Shown here in pieces: positions 42,724 to 51,430 of a stretch of DNA of 64,000 bases. The position numbers were made by a program, and so were the translations under genes. Within the stretch, counting starts at the first letter, position 1; every line of letters begins with the position of its first letter. Source of the DNA: Rosenbergiella australiborealis (lineage in GTDB: Bacteria > Pseudomonadota > Gammaproteobacteria > Enterobacterales > Enterobacteriaceae); assembly GCF_018494035.1 (NCBI RefSeq), contig NZ_JABBFO010000008.1, positions 78,805 to 142,804 of the forward strand, given 5' to 3'. The notes under the pieces are model-generated. The model saw only the letters and a program-made list of their open reading frames with translations. It ran no database searches and was not told where the DNA came from.

Positions 42724-43041
42724 ACCAAGCCTTAGAAGGGTACTGAAACAGAAAAACAGGTGAAACAGGTTTTTTTGAGTCTACGTATATAATGGAATCT
42801 TAAATTTTATAAGGTGTATATCGCTATCTGTGACAGAGGGGCGATGAACGTAAAATTGTTGAGAAATGTTGAGGTGCAAAAAAGCGTAGCAAAACGTAGA
42901 GATTGAATTGGTTCTGTGTTTGAAGTTCGGTTTAGCATCGAACATAATACAGGGGCAAAAAACATTAGGGGGCATAAAAAGGGGCACCAAAATCATAATT
43001 CAATTAAATTACTCTTGATTTCATCGACCTACAGAAAAGGA
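42724..43041. other. Non-coding stretch, element end
   Basis: About 320 bases with no supported gene, between the DUF927 remnant and the right att-like repeat. It is AT-rich and shows no tRNA or terminator that I can support. Confidence 0.5.
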
Positions 43042-43061
43042 CGATTCCTGCAGGGACACCA
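43042..43061 (+). repeat. Right attachment-like repeat
   Basis: CGATTCCTGCAGGGACACCA repeats the 3' end of tRNA-Arg (39837-39855) with one G deleted, and ends in CCA. The DNA beyond it is of different character (T6SS genes), so it probably marks the right end of the 3.2-kb element. Confidence 0.65.
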
Positions 43062-43105
43062 TACCCACCTCTCCGTGACGGATGTTGTGAATGGTTGCAC
43101 AATCA

Positions 43106-43506
43106 GTCCGGTATCCTCCAGCTATATACTCATCGACTCCTGAAGTTGCCTCATTCTAAGGAATTATGATACTGACATGATGCTCTCTGGCCGTCACAGA
43201 CGTGTTGTAGCATCGAGATATTGCTGCTGCTTTAAATGTCTCAACAGAACCCGCCCCTCCGGCATAAACTCAGTGCCATAGCGCACCAGGCCAATCCCCC
43301 TGAGTTCAGCATCAATGGCATAGCGCAGCTCGCCGGGAGTATGCTGGTCGAGCAGGGTGACGTTGATGCTTTTCAGGCGCGGCTCATATTTGAGTAACAC
43401 CTAGGAAAATGTCTTCAATAACTGATGTGCGGTGCCCGGCATGCCTTGTAAGATTTTGGTCATATCCGGCAGGCCATAGTCCGGCAGATGTGCCAGCGTG
43501 CCGACG
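43106..43506. repeat. Long direct repeat copy 1 (carries tssE pieces)
   Basis: About 400 bp that recur at 52715-53103 in the same orientation, with scattered mismatches and a 12-bp deletion in copy 2. The repeat covers most of the tssE C-terminal half and about 90 bp after it. Confidence 0.85.
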
Positions 43507-43643
43507 CGGCAGTTAAGGATCCGCTGCATGTTGTCGAGCACAGATAAAATCATCTGGTTTTGTTCATTGACCTGATGAAGATCGAGGCCGCCAACAAAAT
43601 TACCGTAAAGCATCTCGTATAATGAGGGCGAATTGCGTGGCAT
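43194..43643 (-). pseudogene. tssE: T6SS baseplate protein TssE, interrupted by an amber codon
   Basis: The frame encodes a gp25-like TssE. N-terminal half: SPSLYEMLYGNFVGGLDLHQ, then NMQRILNCRVGTLAHLPDYGLPDM. C-terminal half: LKYEPRLKSINVTLLDQ, then GLVRYGTEFMPEGRV. One in-frame TAG at 43401-43403 separates them; no frameshift is needed. TssE is part of the baseplate wedge that anchors the contractile tail. Without suppression only an 80-residue piece is made. A second copy carries the same stop (52806-53103). Confidence 0.88.
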
Positions 43644-43645
43644 GA

Positions 43646-43790
43646 TTAGTTCCTTTCCCTAGGCGTCACAGCAAATACGCTGCCATCATTATCTCTTTCC
43701 AGCAGCGACCAACGGGCCGGGTGAATCTGACCCTGTTTATCTTCAAACTCCGGCATAATCTGCCGCCATGTACCACGAATCAGTTTCTTG
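43646..43790 (-). pseudogene. C-terminal remnant of a gene upstream of tssE
   Basis: One frame reads KLIRGTWRQIMPEFEDKQGQ and IHPARWSLLERDNDGSVFAV up to a TAA three bases before the tssE ATG. It overlaps, in another frame, the end of the immunity-like gene at 43743. It looks like the tail of the original gene before tssE, cut off by insertion of effector/immunity DNA. I do not recognise the family. Confidence 0.45.
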
Positions 43791-44060
43791 TTCTGTTAGG
43801 TTCAGATATTCCTGTCGATTTTTTGGGTAGTCTTTGTCTGTAATAGATACCCATTTAGGGGTGAGTGTTTTAAGTTGAGACTTACACTCAGCGTAGTAAC
43901 GATCCACACACGCAACCATGTTATGACGAACCTCAGTTGTATAACCCTCTTTAAAAAATACGGTGATTATCAGGTCAAGATTCACTGCCTGGCTGCCGTC
44001 CTTGTAATTAACAGGCGCTTCTGGCAACCTCTTTTCGATATAATTCATGTTTAGTTCCAT
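43743..44060 (-). CDS. Short immunity-like protein (possibly type VI immunity, DUF3396-like)
   Basis: 105 aa, beginning MELNMNYIEKRLPEAP and ending TDSWYMAADYAGV. The N-terminal segment VNLDLIITVFFKEGYTTEVRHN resembles the first strand-helix unit of DUF3396-type immunity proteins, which are usually much longer, so this may be a truncated version. It lies directly after the remnant of an effector tail (44061 onward). Confidence in the family is low; the reading frame is plausible from codon use and context. Confidence 0.4.
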   Translation of the reverse strand: MELNMNYIEKRLPEAPVNYKDGSQAVNLDLIITVFFKEGYTTEVRHNMVACVDRYYAECKSQLKTLTPKWVSITDKDYPKNRQEYLNLTEQETDSWYMAADYAGV

Positions 44061-44444
44061 TATCGTTCCTTATTGGGTTGCCAGCGTGCCGACGCCTCCC
44101 AAGCAGTTATGGCCACATTCGTCAGTGCCTACACCCAGTCGATCTGTTTCAGCATCTCCAGCGTCATATTGGTGGCTTTCTGGATTTTAAGTCATGCAGC
44201 CCGAAGTTGTTTATCCGTCCATGAAACCGCAGCATATCGACTCGGGCTGACTGAACTTTTTCTGCAGCTTTTCTGATAGTGCACGCCAGCTGGCGGCGAT
44301 ATTGTTGATAGCTCCTTCGCTGAGCTCAGCCACGGCTTCGAGGCTTAGGTCCACGGATTGGCGCAGGTGGATGAGGAGTAAATATTGGTGGGCATATCAC
44401 GCTGATATTTTATCGCCTCCGGCATCAATGCATCTGCCGGAACA
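44061..44444 (-). pseudogene. Decayed effector tail and flanking debris
   Basis: No intact gene. A minus-strand frame ends LTNVAITAWEASARWQPNKE just before the immunity-like start, and short motifs match the region at 53090-53160 (GCCAGCGTGCCGACG, CGCCTCCCA, CAGTTAT). Several stops interrupt every frame, so this is the degraded 3' end of a former effector gene. Confidence 0.4.
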
Positions 44445-45422
44445 TCAATAAATTGCTGGTGTCCCCCGGTCAGGGTGGATCATTGTCCTGCCAGTCTGGC
44501 AGGTAATCCGCTCACCCAGTACATCATCCAGAAAATACTCTGACTCATCCGGGATAACGCCATCACAGTAGCGCGTATCTTCCCAGACCAGACGCCAGTC
44601 AACATAGCGGTAATCAATGGGGTCATCGGTAATAAGCATCTCCGTATCACTTTCCATCAATACGTCGTAATAAACTTGCCGGGGAGCAGTCGTACCGCGA
44701 ATAAAATAGTTGTAAGCCCCGAGGTTTTTTAAACCACGGATGCCGTCTTTAATCACCAGAAACTTATGGTTGTACAAAATCTTTACCGGCTCCCAGATGC
44801 CGTCACAGGGCACCAGGTCGTCAGTCTCAATAATAATATCGCTACGTTCAGGAACGGGGGGAAGGTTTTGGGGGAATACCGGGTAAGGTAACGTTTTCAG
44901 GGTATGGTGATAGTTTTCAGGCTTCAGTAAATATTCAGCATCAAAAAAATTACATACACTGTTTTGAGGTGGATATAGCAGATTATCGCCCCGGTATTCT
45001 GCAGCAATTTTCAGTTTATTCAGTTTTTCTATTTTTGGCGGATAAGCTATTTCTTGCCCACCCCGCTCATGGCATGGTAAATAAAAAAATGAATTAACTA
45101 AACTCACCGGCCGGAAAAGTTGATCGAATTCACCGGTTTTAAACTGCCATACCTGTCGGTTGCCCATCGCCAGTTCAGGCAATCCTTCATCATAAAGACG
45201 CAGTGCATCGTATGCCCAGATAATAACCTCTTTATCAAATCCCTTGGTGATTTCCTCCGGCCAGGTTTTCAGTGCCTGTTCATATTGTTGGGTAAAACAG
45301 GCCCAGGCATCCCGTTTGCGCTGCCACAGACTGTAGCTGCTCAGGCGCTGTAACAGCCAGAATAGCTTGCGACGTACCTGCTCATCGCTCATCGGGTATT
45401 TTGTTTTTTCGATGCTCATCAT
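44445..45422 (-). CDS. Imm71/Imm72-type immunity protein
   Basis: 325 aa, no signal peptide, so probably cytoplasmic. The N-terminus RRKLFWLLQRLSSYSLWQRK followed by DAWACFTQQYEQAL is, to my knowledge, typical of the Imm71/Imm72 immunity families found next to T6SS toxins. The C-terminal half has many Tyr/Trp residues (YCDGVIPDESEYFLDDVLG). It overlaps the toxin remnant's stop by four bases (45419-45422), the usual coupling of effector and immunity. The frame is intact although the toxin upstream is broken. Confidence 0.65.
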   Translation of the reverse strand: MMSIEKTKYPMSDEQVRRKLFWLLQRLSSYSLWQRKRDAWACFTQQYEQALKTWPEEITKGFDKEVIIWAYDALRLYDEGLPELAMGNRQVWQFKTGEFDQLFRPVSLVNSFFYLPCHERGGQEIAYPPKIEKLNKLKIAAEYRGDNLLYPPQNSVCNFFDAEYLLKPENYHHTLKTLPYPVFPQNLPPVPERSDIIIETDDLVPCDGIWEPVKILYNHKFLVIKDGIRGLKNLGAYNYFIRGTTAPRQVYYDVLMESDTEMLITDDPIDYRYVDWRLVWEDTRYCDGVIPDESEYFLDDVLGERITCQTGRTMIHPDRGTPAIY

Positions 45423-46345
45423 TGTTCACCTCCTTTTGTTGTCTGGTGCTCCACACGGGCAGCGTTAATTATTGTTCTCTCTTTTATCTTGCTGCGCAGT
45501 TCATCGTCATGCAGCTTTCGTGTATAGGTGGCATAGGGTGGGTCAATACCCTCAGGTTTGTTATAACCGTGTACGCCTTCCACATCTTTCCAGCCGGTAG
45601 GATAAAACTCCGCTTTTACCCCGTTTATCTCGACGCTGGCAGATTGCCCGGTGGCTTTTACCTGCTCACCGATGCGGTTAAGCTCTGCTTTCAGCATTTC
45701 ATCCAGATTAATTATCACCTGCTCGCCGCCACCTTCAAGGTACTGGTTGGTTCTCTTTTGTCCGAACTGTTCAGCTATTTTACCGTACCAAGCATTAGTC
45801 CCCGGCATCCGCATAGCAAGGTCTTCCGGCAGATGTAATACCACCAGAAAACCGTTGCCGTTCCACTCATCCAGTACCGCTGAGAGCTGCCGCCACTCTT
45901 CCGCACTGTTAGGCACTTTCTGATAACCCCAGAATCCTCCCGCCGCCCAGGAGCCACCAGGCGCTGTTGTCAGCGCAGTGTCGTTGCCAAAAAGTCAATA
46001 TCGGACTCACTCACTGAGAAACTGATAAACTGCTGATTATCCGTGTTGGATTTTCGTAAATAACTTCGCATACCAGGGCCCATCTCAACAGTGATCGGGC
46101 CGTCCGGTACATTATCGAGATGCAGATACCCGGCTCCATCGAGATTCCCGGTACGTAACCGTCCGCCAGTGTCGCGGTAAACGGTGCACCAATCACCGGT
46201 GCATCATCGTGGTAGAGGTACTGTATCAGTGCGTCATTACGGTCTTTCAGAGGAGCAGCTAGCCACGGAACATCCGGGATCTTTGACACCCCACTTTCCG
46301 TATCCAGTCGGCTAGCTTTACGTGTATAAGCCATTCCTTCGAGTA
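45419..46345 (-). pseudogene. T6SS effector with C-terminal toxin of unknown type, frameshifted
   Basis: Three frames line up into one protein. Frame one (from about 46345): VPWLAAPLKDRNDALIQYLY and IGAPFTATLADG; shift near 46160; frame two: NLDGAGYLHLDNVPDGPITV through NQQFISFSVSESDIDFLA; shift near 45990; frame three: TALTTAPGGSWAAGGFWGYQ and the intact last 165 residues (45419-45916, PNSAEEWRQLSAVLDEWNGN...). The middle is a transthyretin/Ig-like linker common in T6SS effectors. The toxin domain (GWKDVEGVHGYNKPEGIDPP) is not one I recognise. Its cognate immunity gene follows directly. Confidence 0.6.
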
Positions 46346-46362
46346 CTGAGACCGAGCAGCTC

Positions 46363-47377
46363 CTAGTGAAGCACTGCTTGCCAGTGGAAGCCGATTTTAC
46401 GGGCATGCACTTGTAGGCTGTCGTTTTCAAGTTTATGCCAGGGAGCAGCAATGCCCGCAAACCCGACAACCGTATCAATATGAATGATTTTGTCAGCCTT
46501 AAGGCCAGGAGCATATGTTTCGCGGGCCTTGCTGAAGATATCGCCGGAGGCCATCTGGCCACCGCTGGTCCAAGCCCGATTTAGACTAATTTTATCAAGC
46601 CCTGACCACATCATTACGCGTTCAAATGCCAGATTCAGGTTACCATCGCGACAAATCTGCGGCCGGTGAATTTTGACTGACACGTCCGGGATATCCTTCA
46701 GACGGCAGTTGGTCAGCAGTAACACGGAAATGGCTTCACCACTGTCCTCTGGCGGGTGTTCGTAAAGCTGAGCGCTGACTACAAGTAAGGCAGCAGCACG
46801 GTCATAATGGCAGTCCAGCCAGTAGTCGAGAAGTTCCAGTCCCGTTAGATCGCGAATACGCACTCTGGACGTGGGCGATTATCTCCTGAAGATAATGCGC
46901 CTCCCGGTCAGCCATTTCTCCGGTGGCCGCCAGCGCGCGGTGACGAACCGGATAGCCCCCATTAATGGGCTCACAGGGCATCATCAGCGGTTTTCTAGCT
47001 AACACAGCCTTGTGCGTCGCTGGACTGGCAGACACTAGCCCGTTAATCAATACTTCACCGATAAGCCAGGTAAAACGTTGACCGAGCACAACGTCTGCGC
47101 GGTAACGGGCGGTAGTCGTGGCATTTTTTCTTTCACAACGCCCACGGAGAAGTGCGTAGCCAAGAGAGCGTCCGACAACCAGCAGCCCCCACAACACGAC
47201 AGGTAACCCTGTTGCTAGCCCCCAGAACGCGACGCCTGAGTGCTCGTCCTCCCATAACAGGAATGTGGCCGCAGCCCCTGTTAGTAGCATCACAAGTCCT
47301 AGGAGCAGCCAGCGTTTGAAACGTGGTTGAGGAGGGGGATTCTCCTGCGCGGGGATGCGCTCAAGTTCAACCGGCAT
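46363..47377 (-). pseudogene. PAAR-adjacent two-helix membrane protein, frameshifted
   Basis: Starts MPVELERIPAQENPPPQPRF, then two membrane helices (WLLLGLVMLLTGAAATFLLW, FWGLATGLPVVLWGLLVVG). At about 46865 the frame shifts by one base and continues as VRIRDLTGLELLDYWLDCHY, then RAAALLVVSAQL, up to 46363. The same architecture is encoded intact at 58305-59459 and as a fragment at 54500-54767, each time directly after a PAAR gene. Function unknown; the linkage suggests a PAAR chaperone or loading factor, by inference only. Confidence 0.6.
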
Positions 47378-47379
47378 GT

Positions 47380-47637
47380 TTACCCCACCAGAGCATTAGG
47401 TAGTGAGCTGATAAGCGTACAACCGCAACCACACTTGTGACCGTGGAAGGCCACAGGGACCCCCCGATCGCGATAATTTGGGTTACCTTCGATGATAGTT
47501 GCATCGCCATGTTCCGGGCAGGAAACACAGTCACCTTTACGGGCCACGCCGATATCGCCAAAAGACATGGTTGTGGAACAGGATAGCACTGCACCACCGT
47601 GAGTGGTTTTATCACCAAGACGAATTATCCCTTGCAT
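47380..47637 (-). CDS. PAAR-domain T6SS spike-tip protein
   Basis: 85 aa. The sequence MQGIIRLGDKTTHGGAVLSC, then CVSCPEHGDATIIEGNPNYR and HGHKCGCGCTLISSLP, is a complete PAAR domain with the His/Cys zinc-site residues. It sharpens the VgrG spike and can carry effectors. Intact, followed after two bases by its two-helix partner gene (frameshifted). An N-terminal fragment of a near-identical gene is fused to a muramidase remnant at 51300-51374. Confidence 0.88.
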   Translation of the reverse strand: MQGIIRLGDKTTHGGAVLSCSTTMSFGDIGVARKGDCVSCPEHGDATIIEGNPNYRDRGVPVAFHGHKCGCGCTLISSLPNALVG

Positions 47638-48332
47638 ATTAATCCTTTAAATTAGTGATTTCCGTTGATAGATATATATTCTGATGGTTATCTGAAACCC
47701 TCGACTATCAGAACGTCAATTCTTTGTAGTATCGTTTTTATTTGATATTCTTTTTTATTGAGATAAATTTTACTTTTATCGAGTCATTCAATCTTGCCGG
47801 AGATTTTATTGTCTAGTCACCTCATCGTAGCACGAGCTCTGGGTATTGAAATTATAATTAACACTTACATTATCACCTGGCGCTATAATAATTAAATAAA
47901 ATGTGACAGTCCTTATTTTATATTTTTTTAAAAGGGTTCCATGTAATAACTAAATTCATAGTCTCATCGGGAGAATCAGAGTCACTAAACATATCAATTA
48001 TTTTGTTAGAAGGGTTCTGAAAAAGCATTATTAAATGTATGTTCTTTGAATGGAACTTGGGCCATTATACTGGGGTTATCACTCCAAACATAAATTAATG
48101 TTGACGTTAATAGAAAGAGCAATAGAAAGTTGTTAATACTATAAAACCCCATACTCAACCCATAACAATTCAGTTGAATTTTTTGAGGTATTCGATCCAC
48201 ATATTTGTTTTATCCAACAAGCATTTCTCATATATACTGGAAAATGCAGTCCCTGTTTTGAATTCGTAACCGTGCTGGCAGCGCATGACATACTTGCAAT
48301 ACTACAAATAGCGCAACAACAAACACAATAAT
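47638..48332 (-). other. AT-rich region with remnants of small secreted or membrane proteins
   Basis: No intact gene is convincing. Around 48170-48336 a frame reads YVMRCQHGYEFKTGTAFSSI then CLLDKTNMWIEYLKKF, interrupted upstream by a stop. At 48006-48200 a short hydrophobic frame (NNFLLLFLLTSTLIYVWSD) is present. Both look like decayed immunity-type genes downstream of the GH19 effector remnant. The rest (47640-48000) is AT-rich and empty as far as I can see. Confidence 0.4.
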
Positions 48333-48720
48333 TCACTTCAGTTCAAAACTCTCAGACCTTATCCAATACGACAGCTGTTTCCCAGATGATGTTGTATATT
48401 CAATTTGATAAAACGAACCATCATCGGACATATCAGAAAGTTTAAACTCATCACCCTTAACTAAATATGCCTTTATTTTAGCTTGCTCATTGGGTTGTGA
48501 ATACAAAGAAATTTTTTGAACTACAACAACACCATTTAAAGGCTTCCTTGTTGATAAATCATCACCTTCTGACATCAGCTCCTGCTGACTTCGTATACCG
48601 TCTTTATAATAAACTCGCTTAACCTGCTGACAATTAGCGAAAAAATCAGAAAACAGCAGTGTCCAGGGCTGCCCTGATTAAACTTAAAGCGGTAAGTGTT
48701 ATTATTTTCTTAAGTAACAT
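48333..48720 (-). pseudogene. Immunity-like protein with SH3-type C-terminus, frameshifted in the signal peptide
   Basis: ATG at 48720 begins a signal sequence (MLLKKIITLTALSLI), which runs into TGA near 48645 after a frameshift. The next frame continues FFANCQQVKRVYYKDGIRSQ and the C-terminal 80 residues (VVVVQKISLYSQPNEQAKIK, AYLVKGDEFKLSDMSDDGS). The ending is similar to the C-terminus of the intact protein at 51431-52438 (SYLVKGDKITLLNIGKNG). It starts at the last base of the GH19 effector remnant, so it was its immunity gene. Confidence 0.6.
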
Positions 48721-49984
48721 TACTCTAACCCCCATTCCTTTTTAATTGCATTACTCATCACCGAAGCGATTAACTCAGAGTTTGCGACACAATCAATGCC
48801 AGAATAACTAGAGAAACGTCGATAGTTATTCTTCCATGTTAACTGAATGAGTCCTCTGCCTTTATAACGAGGGCCGTCACCAATAACTGTATTTCCATTC
48901 TTAATGGCATTTTTATGCTCCCCTGGATTATAATTATGTCTAGAACACAAACTCTAGTGTTGTGTCAAAGTGTGCAGACTCATGCAAATATTGGGAAAGG
49001 AAATGTGCTTTATGAAAAGCGCCAGTAATACCATATGTAATTAATTGCTCATTAAATTCGCTCACAAAACTTTGCTTATCAAATTCATAAACATTAGGAT
49101 AATTATTTTTGAAATAGGTCGAAAATACCTTCCCGCCCCTTTTGCCAGCAAACCAAGGATTTTTGTGCCCTAACAATTATTCGATTAGCTCAACAGTAAC
49201 TTCTTACTCCACACCTGTGTTGATTGCATCCAAAAACACCACCGGATGCATATGCCAGACAGGCTCATCACTGCTGAATCCTTCCACCTTGCTCATCCAT
49301 TCCATGTCGTCAAACCATTGTCTGACATAGCTGATACACAGGGGGTCTAACTGTATTAAAAACGTTCTCCATCGATGATGGCTGCTGCCACCTAACCATT
49401 CACTGTCATGTTTGACCACCATCCGTGCTGCAATGTCCCTGACATCCAGCTCTGCGTAATTCACCGCGTGACGTAGTTCTTCGCCGGAAAGGTCACCGCT
49501 GTTATCACTGTCCATTTTTCTCAGCGGGGCTTTGTAGTAGTCCGATACCTGTTTTTCCCGGATACCGCGTTTAGGGCGTACCCACTCCGCCATTCTGTTA
49601 AATCCGTTTTTAATCCACCCTTCATGCAGGGATTTCGTCATATCGGATGTGGGCTGCTCTTCAAACGCTTTAAAGCCCAGTTTATCCAGGTCGTACTGCC
49701 CGATATCCGCTTCGACATCGTCTTCGCTTATCCAGGCACCGTCTCCGATATCAAACCAGCGCTTACCGCTGCTATTGGTGAACGGATGACATTTGTGCTG
49801 CGGCATAATTTTGTGAATATCTTTCTTTACCTGTGCCTTATTGCTCAGGAAATCGACCATCCGGCTGTCGGTGCTGAGCACTTCAATGTGCACAAAAGCA
49901 CTTTTCTCCACACCGTGTAAGTTACAAAACAGAACAGGACTTCACTACGGTGGCGCTTTTGTCACCGAGACAACAGACTTTCAT
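48720..49984 (-). pseudogene. T6SS glycoside hydrolase family 19 effector, multiply interrupted
   Basis: Starts at 49984 with MKVCCLGDKSATVV, a PAAR-like or adaptor N-terminus that shifts frame near 49930. A 235-aa open stretch follows (49204-49911) with an EF-hand-like loop DSDNSGDLSGEELRHAVN and the module WFDDMEWMSKVEGFSSDEPV. Two in-frame TAA stops follow at about 49204 and 49170, then the GH19 domain: LLGHKNPWFAGKRGGKVFST, GAFHKAHFLSQYLHESAHFD (catalytic region), a frameshift near 48950, and YKGRGLIQLTWKNNYRRFSS. It would have cleaved peptidoglycan glycan strands. Four lesions make it dead. Confidence 0.72.
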
Positions 49985-50026
49985 TCTAGGAAGAATTTCA
50001 ATGAGTATTAATCAAGACATTTGTTG

Positions 50027-50470
50027 TTATTGGCACCCAAGAGAGCTTCCTTTATCACATTGAAGCTTACTAATTAAATCAGAAAGTTTATCCACACCTT
50101 CACCCTTACAATTATAAGTATATTCTCTGTTATTTTTCATATTGGTGACAGTAACTCCTTTAGTGCTCTCCCCATCTTCGTAATTACTAAATACAGTATA
50201 TTTGAAGTTATCTTTAGTAAACGCTACATTTATATAGTCAGTTTGATACCGCGAGTAATGATTATATAAAAAATCACTATAAGCGGGAGATGAAGATGAA
50301 AATACCTTGCCATTAGCATTTTTCATCTCATATACCAACTGATCGGTATTAGACTGTAAGGATAGTTCACCCTTCGATGTTGAACATGAAAAGTAATTCT
50401 CAGCACCCAATGCGAACGAAGACAAGGATAGCAATCCACTTATCAACAAGATGCTATTTACTCTTTTCAT
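50027..50470 (-). CDS. Periplasmic immunity-like protein next to muramidase remnant
   Basis: 147 aa. A clear Sec signal peptide (MKRVNSILLISGLLSLSSFA, cleavage after FALGA) gives a mature protein of about 124 residues with three or more cysteines (FSCSTS, YNCKGE, LQCDKG, LGCQ), probably disulfide-bonded. It lies directly downstream of the N-acetylmuramidase effector remnant (50538-51374), the expected place and location (periplasm) for its immunity protein. No named family recognised. Intact although the effector is dead. Confidence 0.65.
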   Translation of the reverse strand: MKRVNSILLISGLLSLSSFALGAENYFSCSTSKGELSLQSNTDQLVYEMKNANGKVFSSSSPAYSDFLYNHYSRYQTDYINVAFTKDNFKYTVFSNYEDGESTKGVTVTNMKNNREYTYNCKGEGVDKLSDLISKLQCDKGSSLGCQ

Positions 50471-50537
50471 AATTATTCCTCATTCTTGAATCGTATCCTT
50501 TCTGCCTCGGCCCATTATATCTCAAAGCAAAAGACAG

Positions 50538-51374
50538 CTAATCCTTATTTCTAATTGCATTCAAAAGTACAGAATCAGAATTGATGAAATTAACGAAAGC
50601 TGCCAATTGATTTTTTTCTGACTCTGAAATCAACTTAACAAACTCTTCTGGCGATGAATAACCTGCTGCTTATAGTTTGAAGCAAGGATTTGAAACTTGC
50701 CCCACGATGTTGCCATTAACGCTGAACGCTTATCAAGCGCATACGCTTTCAAGTTTTTTAGACATTGCTCTGAATTTTTACCTTACGCACCTGCATTTTT
50801 ATTTCAAATATCCGATTGAGAATAAAAACTGCCATTTGTATATTTATGGAAATGATGCCTTTCAAACAAAATTGCTGGAACATAATCATCATGACTCTTA
50901 AATTTAAAATAACTGCCTTAACTGCCTCTCTCAGTATTAGCTACAGCTTTTATTGCAGCAACTTCGCATCTCAATTTATTTGCCGCCAATTTGTAATCTG
51001 GTTCATCAATAACCTCGCCATTATAAAAATTAACGAAATCCAACGACACCAATTCACCATTAACTGGCGTTTTTGGAAGACTAAGGGCATTGATTGAACT
51101 TAAAAACACCACCGGATGTATATGCCAGACAGGCGTACCGCTACTGAATTCGTCCACCTTGTTCATCCATTCCATATCGTCAAACCATTGTCTGACATAG
51201 CTGATACACAGGGGGGGGCTAACTGTTTTAAAAACGTTTTCCATCGATGATGGCTGCTGCCACCGAACCATTCACTGTCCTGTTCAACAACCATTCTTGC
51301 TGTATGGTTGTTGAACAGGATAGCACTGCACCACCGTGAGTAGTTTTATCACCGAGCCTGATTATTCCTTGCAT
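50538..51374 (-). pseudogene. PAAR/N-acetylmuramidase effector remnant
   Basis: From 51374 the frame starts like the PAAR at 47637 (MQGIIRLGDKTTHGGAVLSC), breaks near 51300, and continues with the adaptor module CISYVRQWFDDMEWMNKVDE shared with the GH19 effector. The C-terminal domain is an N-acetylmuramidase (DUF3380-type): NFYNGEVIDEPDYKLAANKL, then an in-frame TAA near 50925, GSYFKFKSHDDYVPAILFER, another stop, SALMATSWGKFQIL and EKNQLAAFVNFINSDSVLLN by frame switching. It would have cleaved peptidoglycan. Confidence 0.7.
51279..51319. repeat. 16-bp perfect inverted repeat at a recombination junction
   Basis: CCTGTTCAACAACCAT and ATGGTTGTTGAACAGG flank a nine-base loop, exactly where the PAAR start is joined to the adaptor module in the muramidase remnant. 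One arm comes from the PAAR coding sequence, the other from the adaptor. Confidence 0.8.
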
Positions 51375-51430
51375 ATTCACACCTATTCTCAACAAATCAG
51401 CAATTTCAATCGTTAGTATCTAAAGAAAGA

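Noticed and set aside
43401-43403. Idea that the tssE TAG encodes pyrrolysine or selenocysteine
   Set aside because: Selenocysteine uses TGA, enterobacteria lack a pyrrolysine system as far as known, and no Sec-type stem-loop context was seen; the shared origin of the two copies explains the shared stop.
48006-48336. Intact small immunity genes at 48006-48200 and 48139-48336
   Set aside because: Frames are short, overlap each other in different phases and lack ribosome sites; treated as debris.
51279-51319. Insertion-sequence end or transposon inverted repeat
   Set aside because: The arms are nine bases apart with no transposase between them, and both arms are parts of flanking coding sequences.
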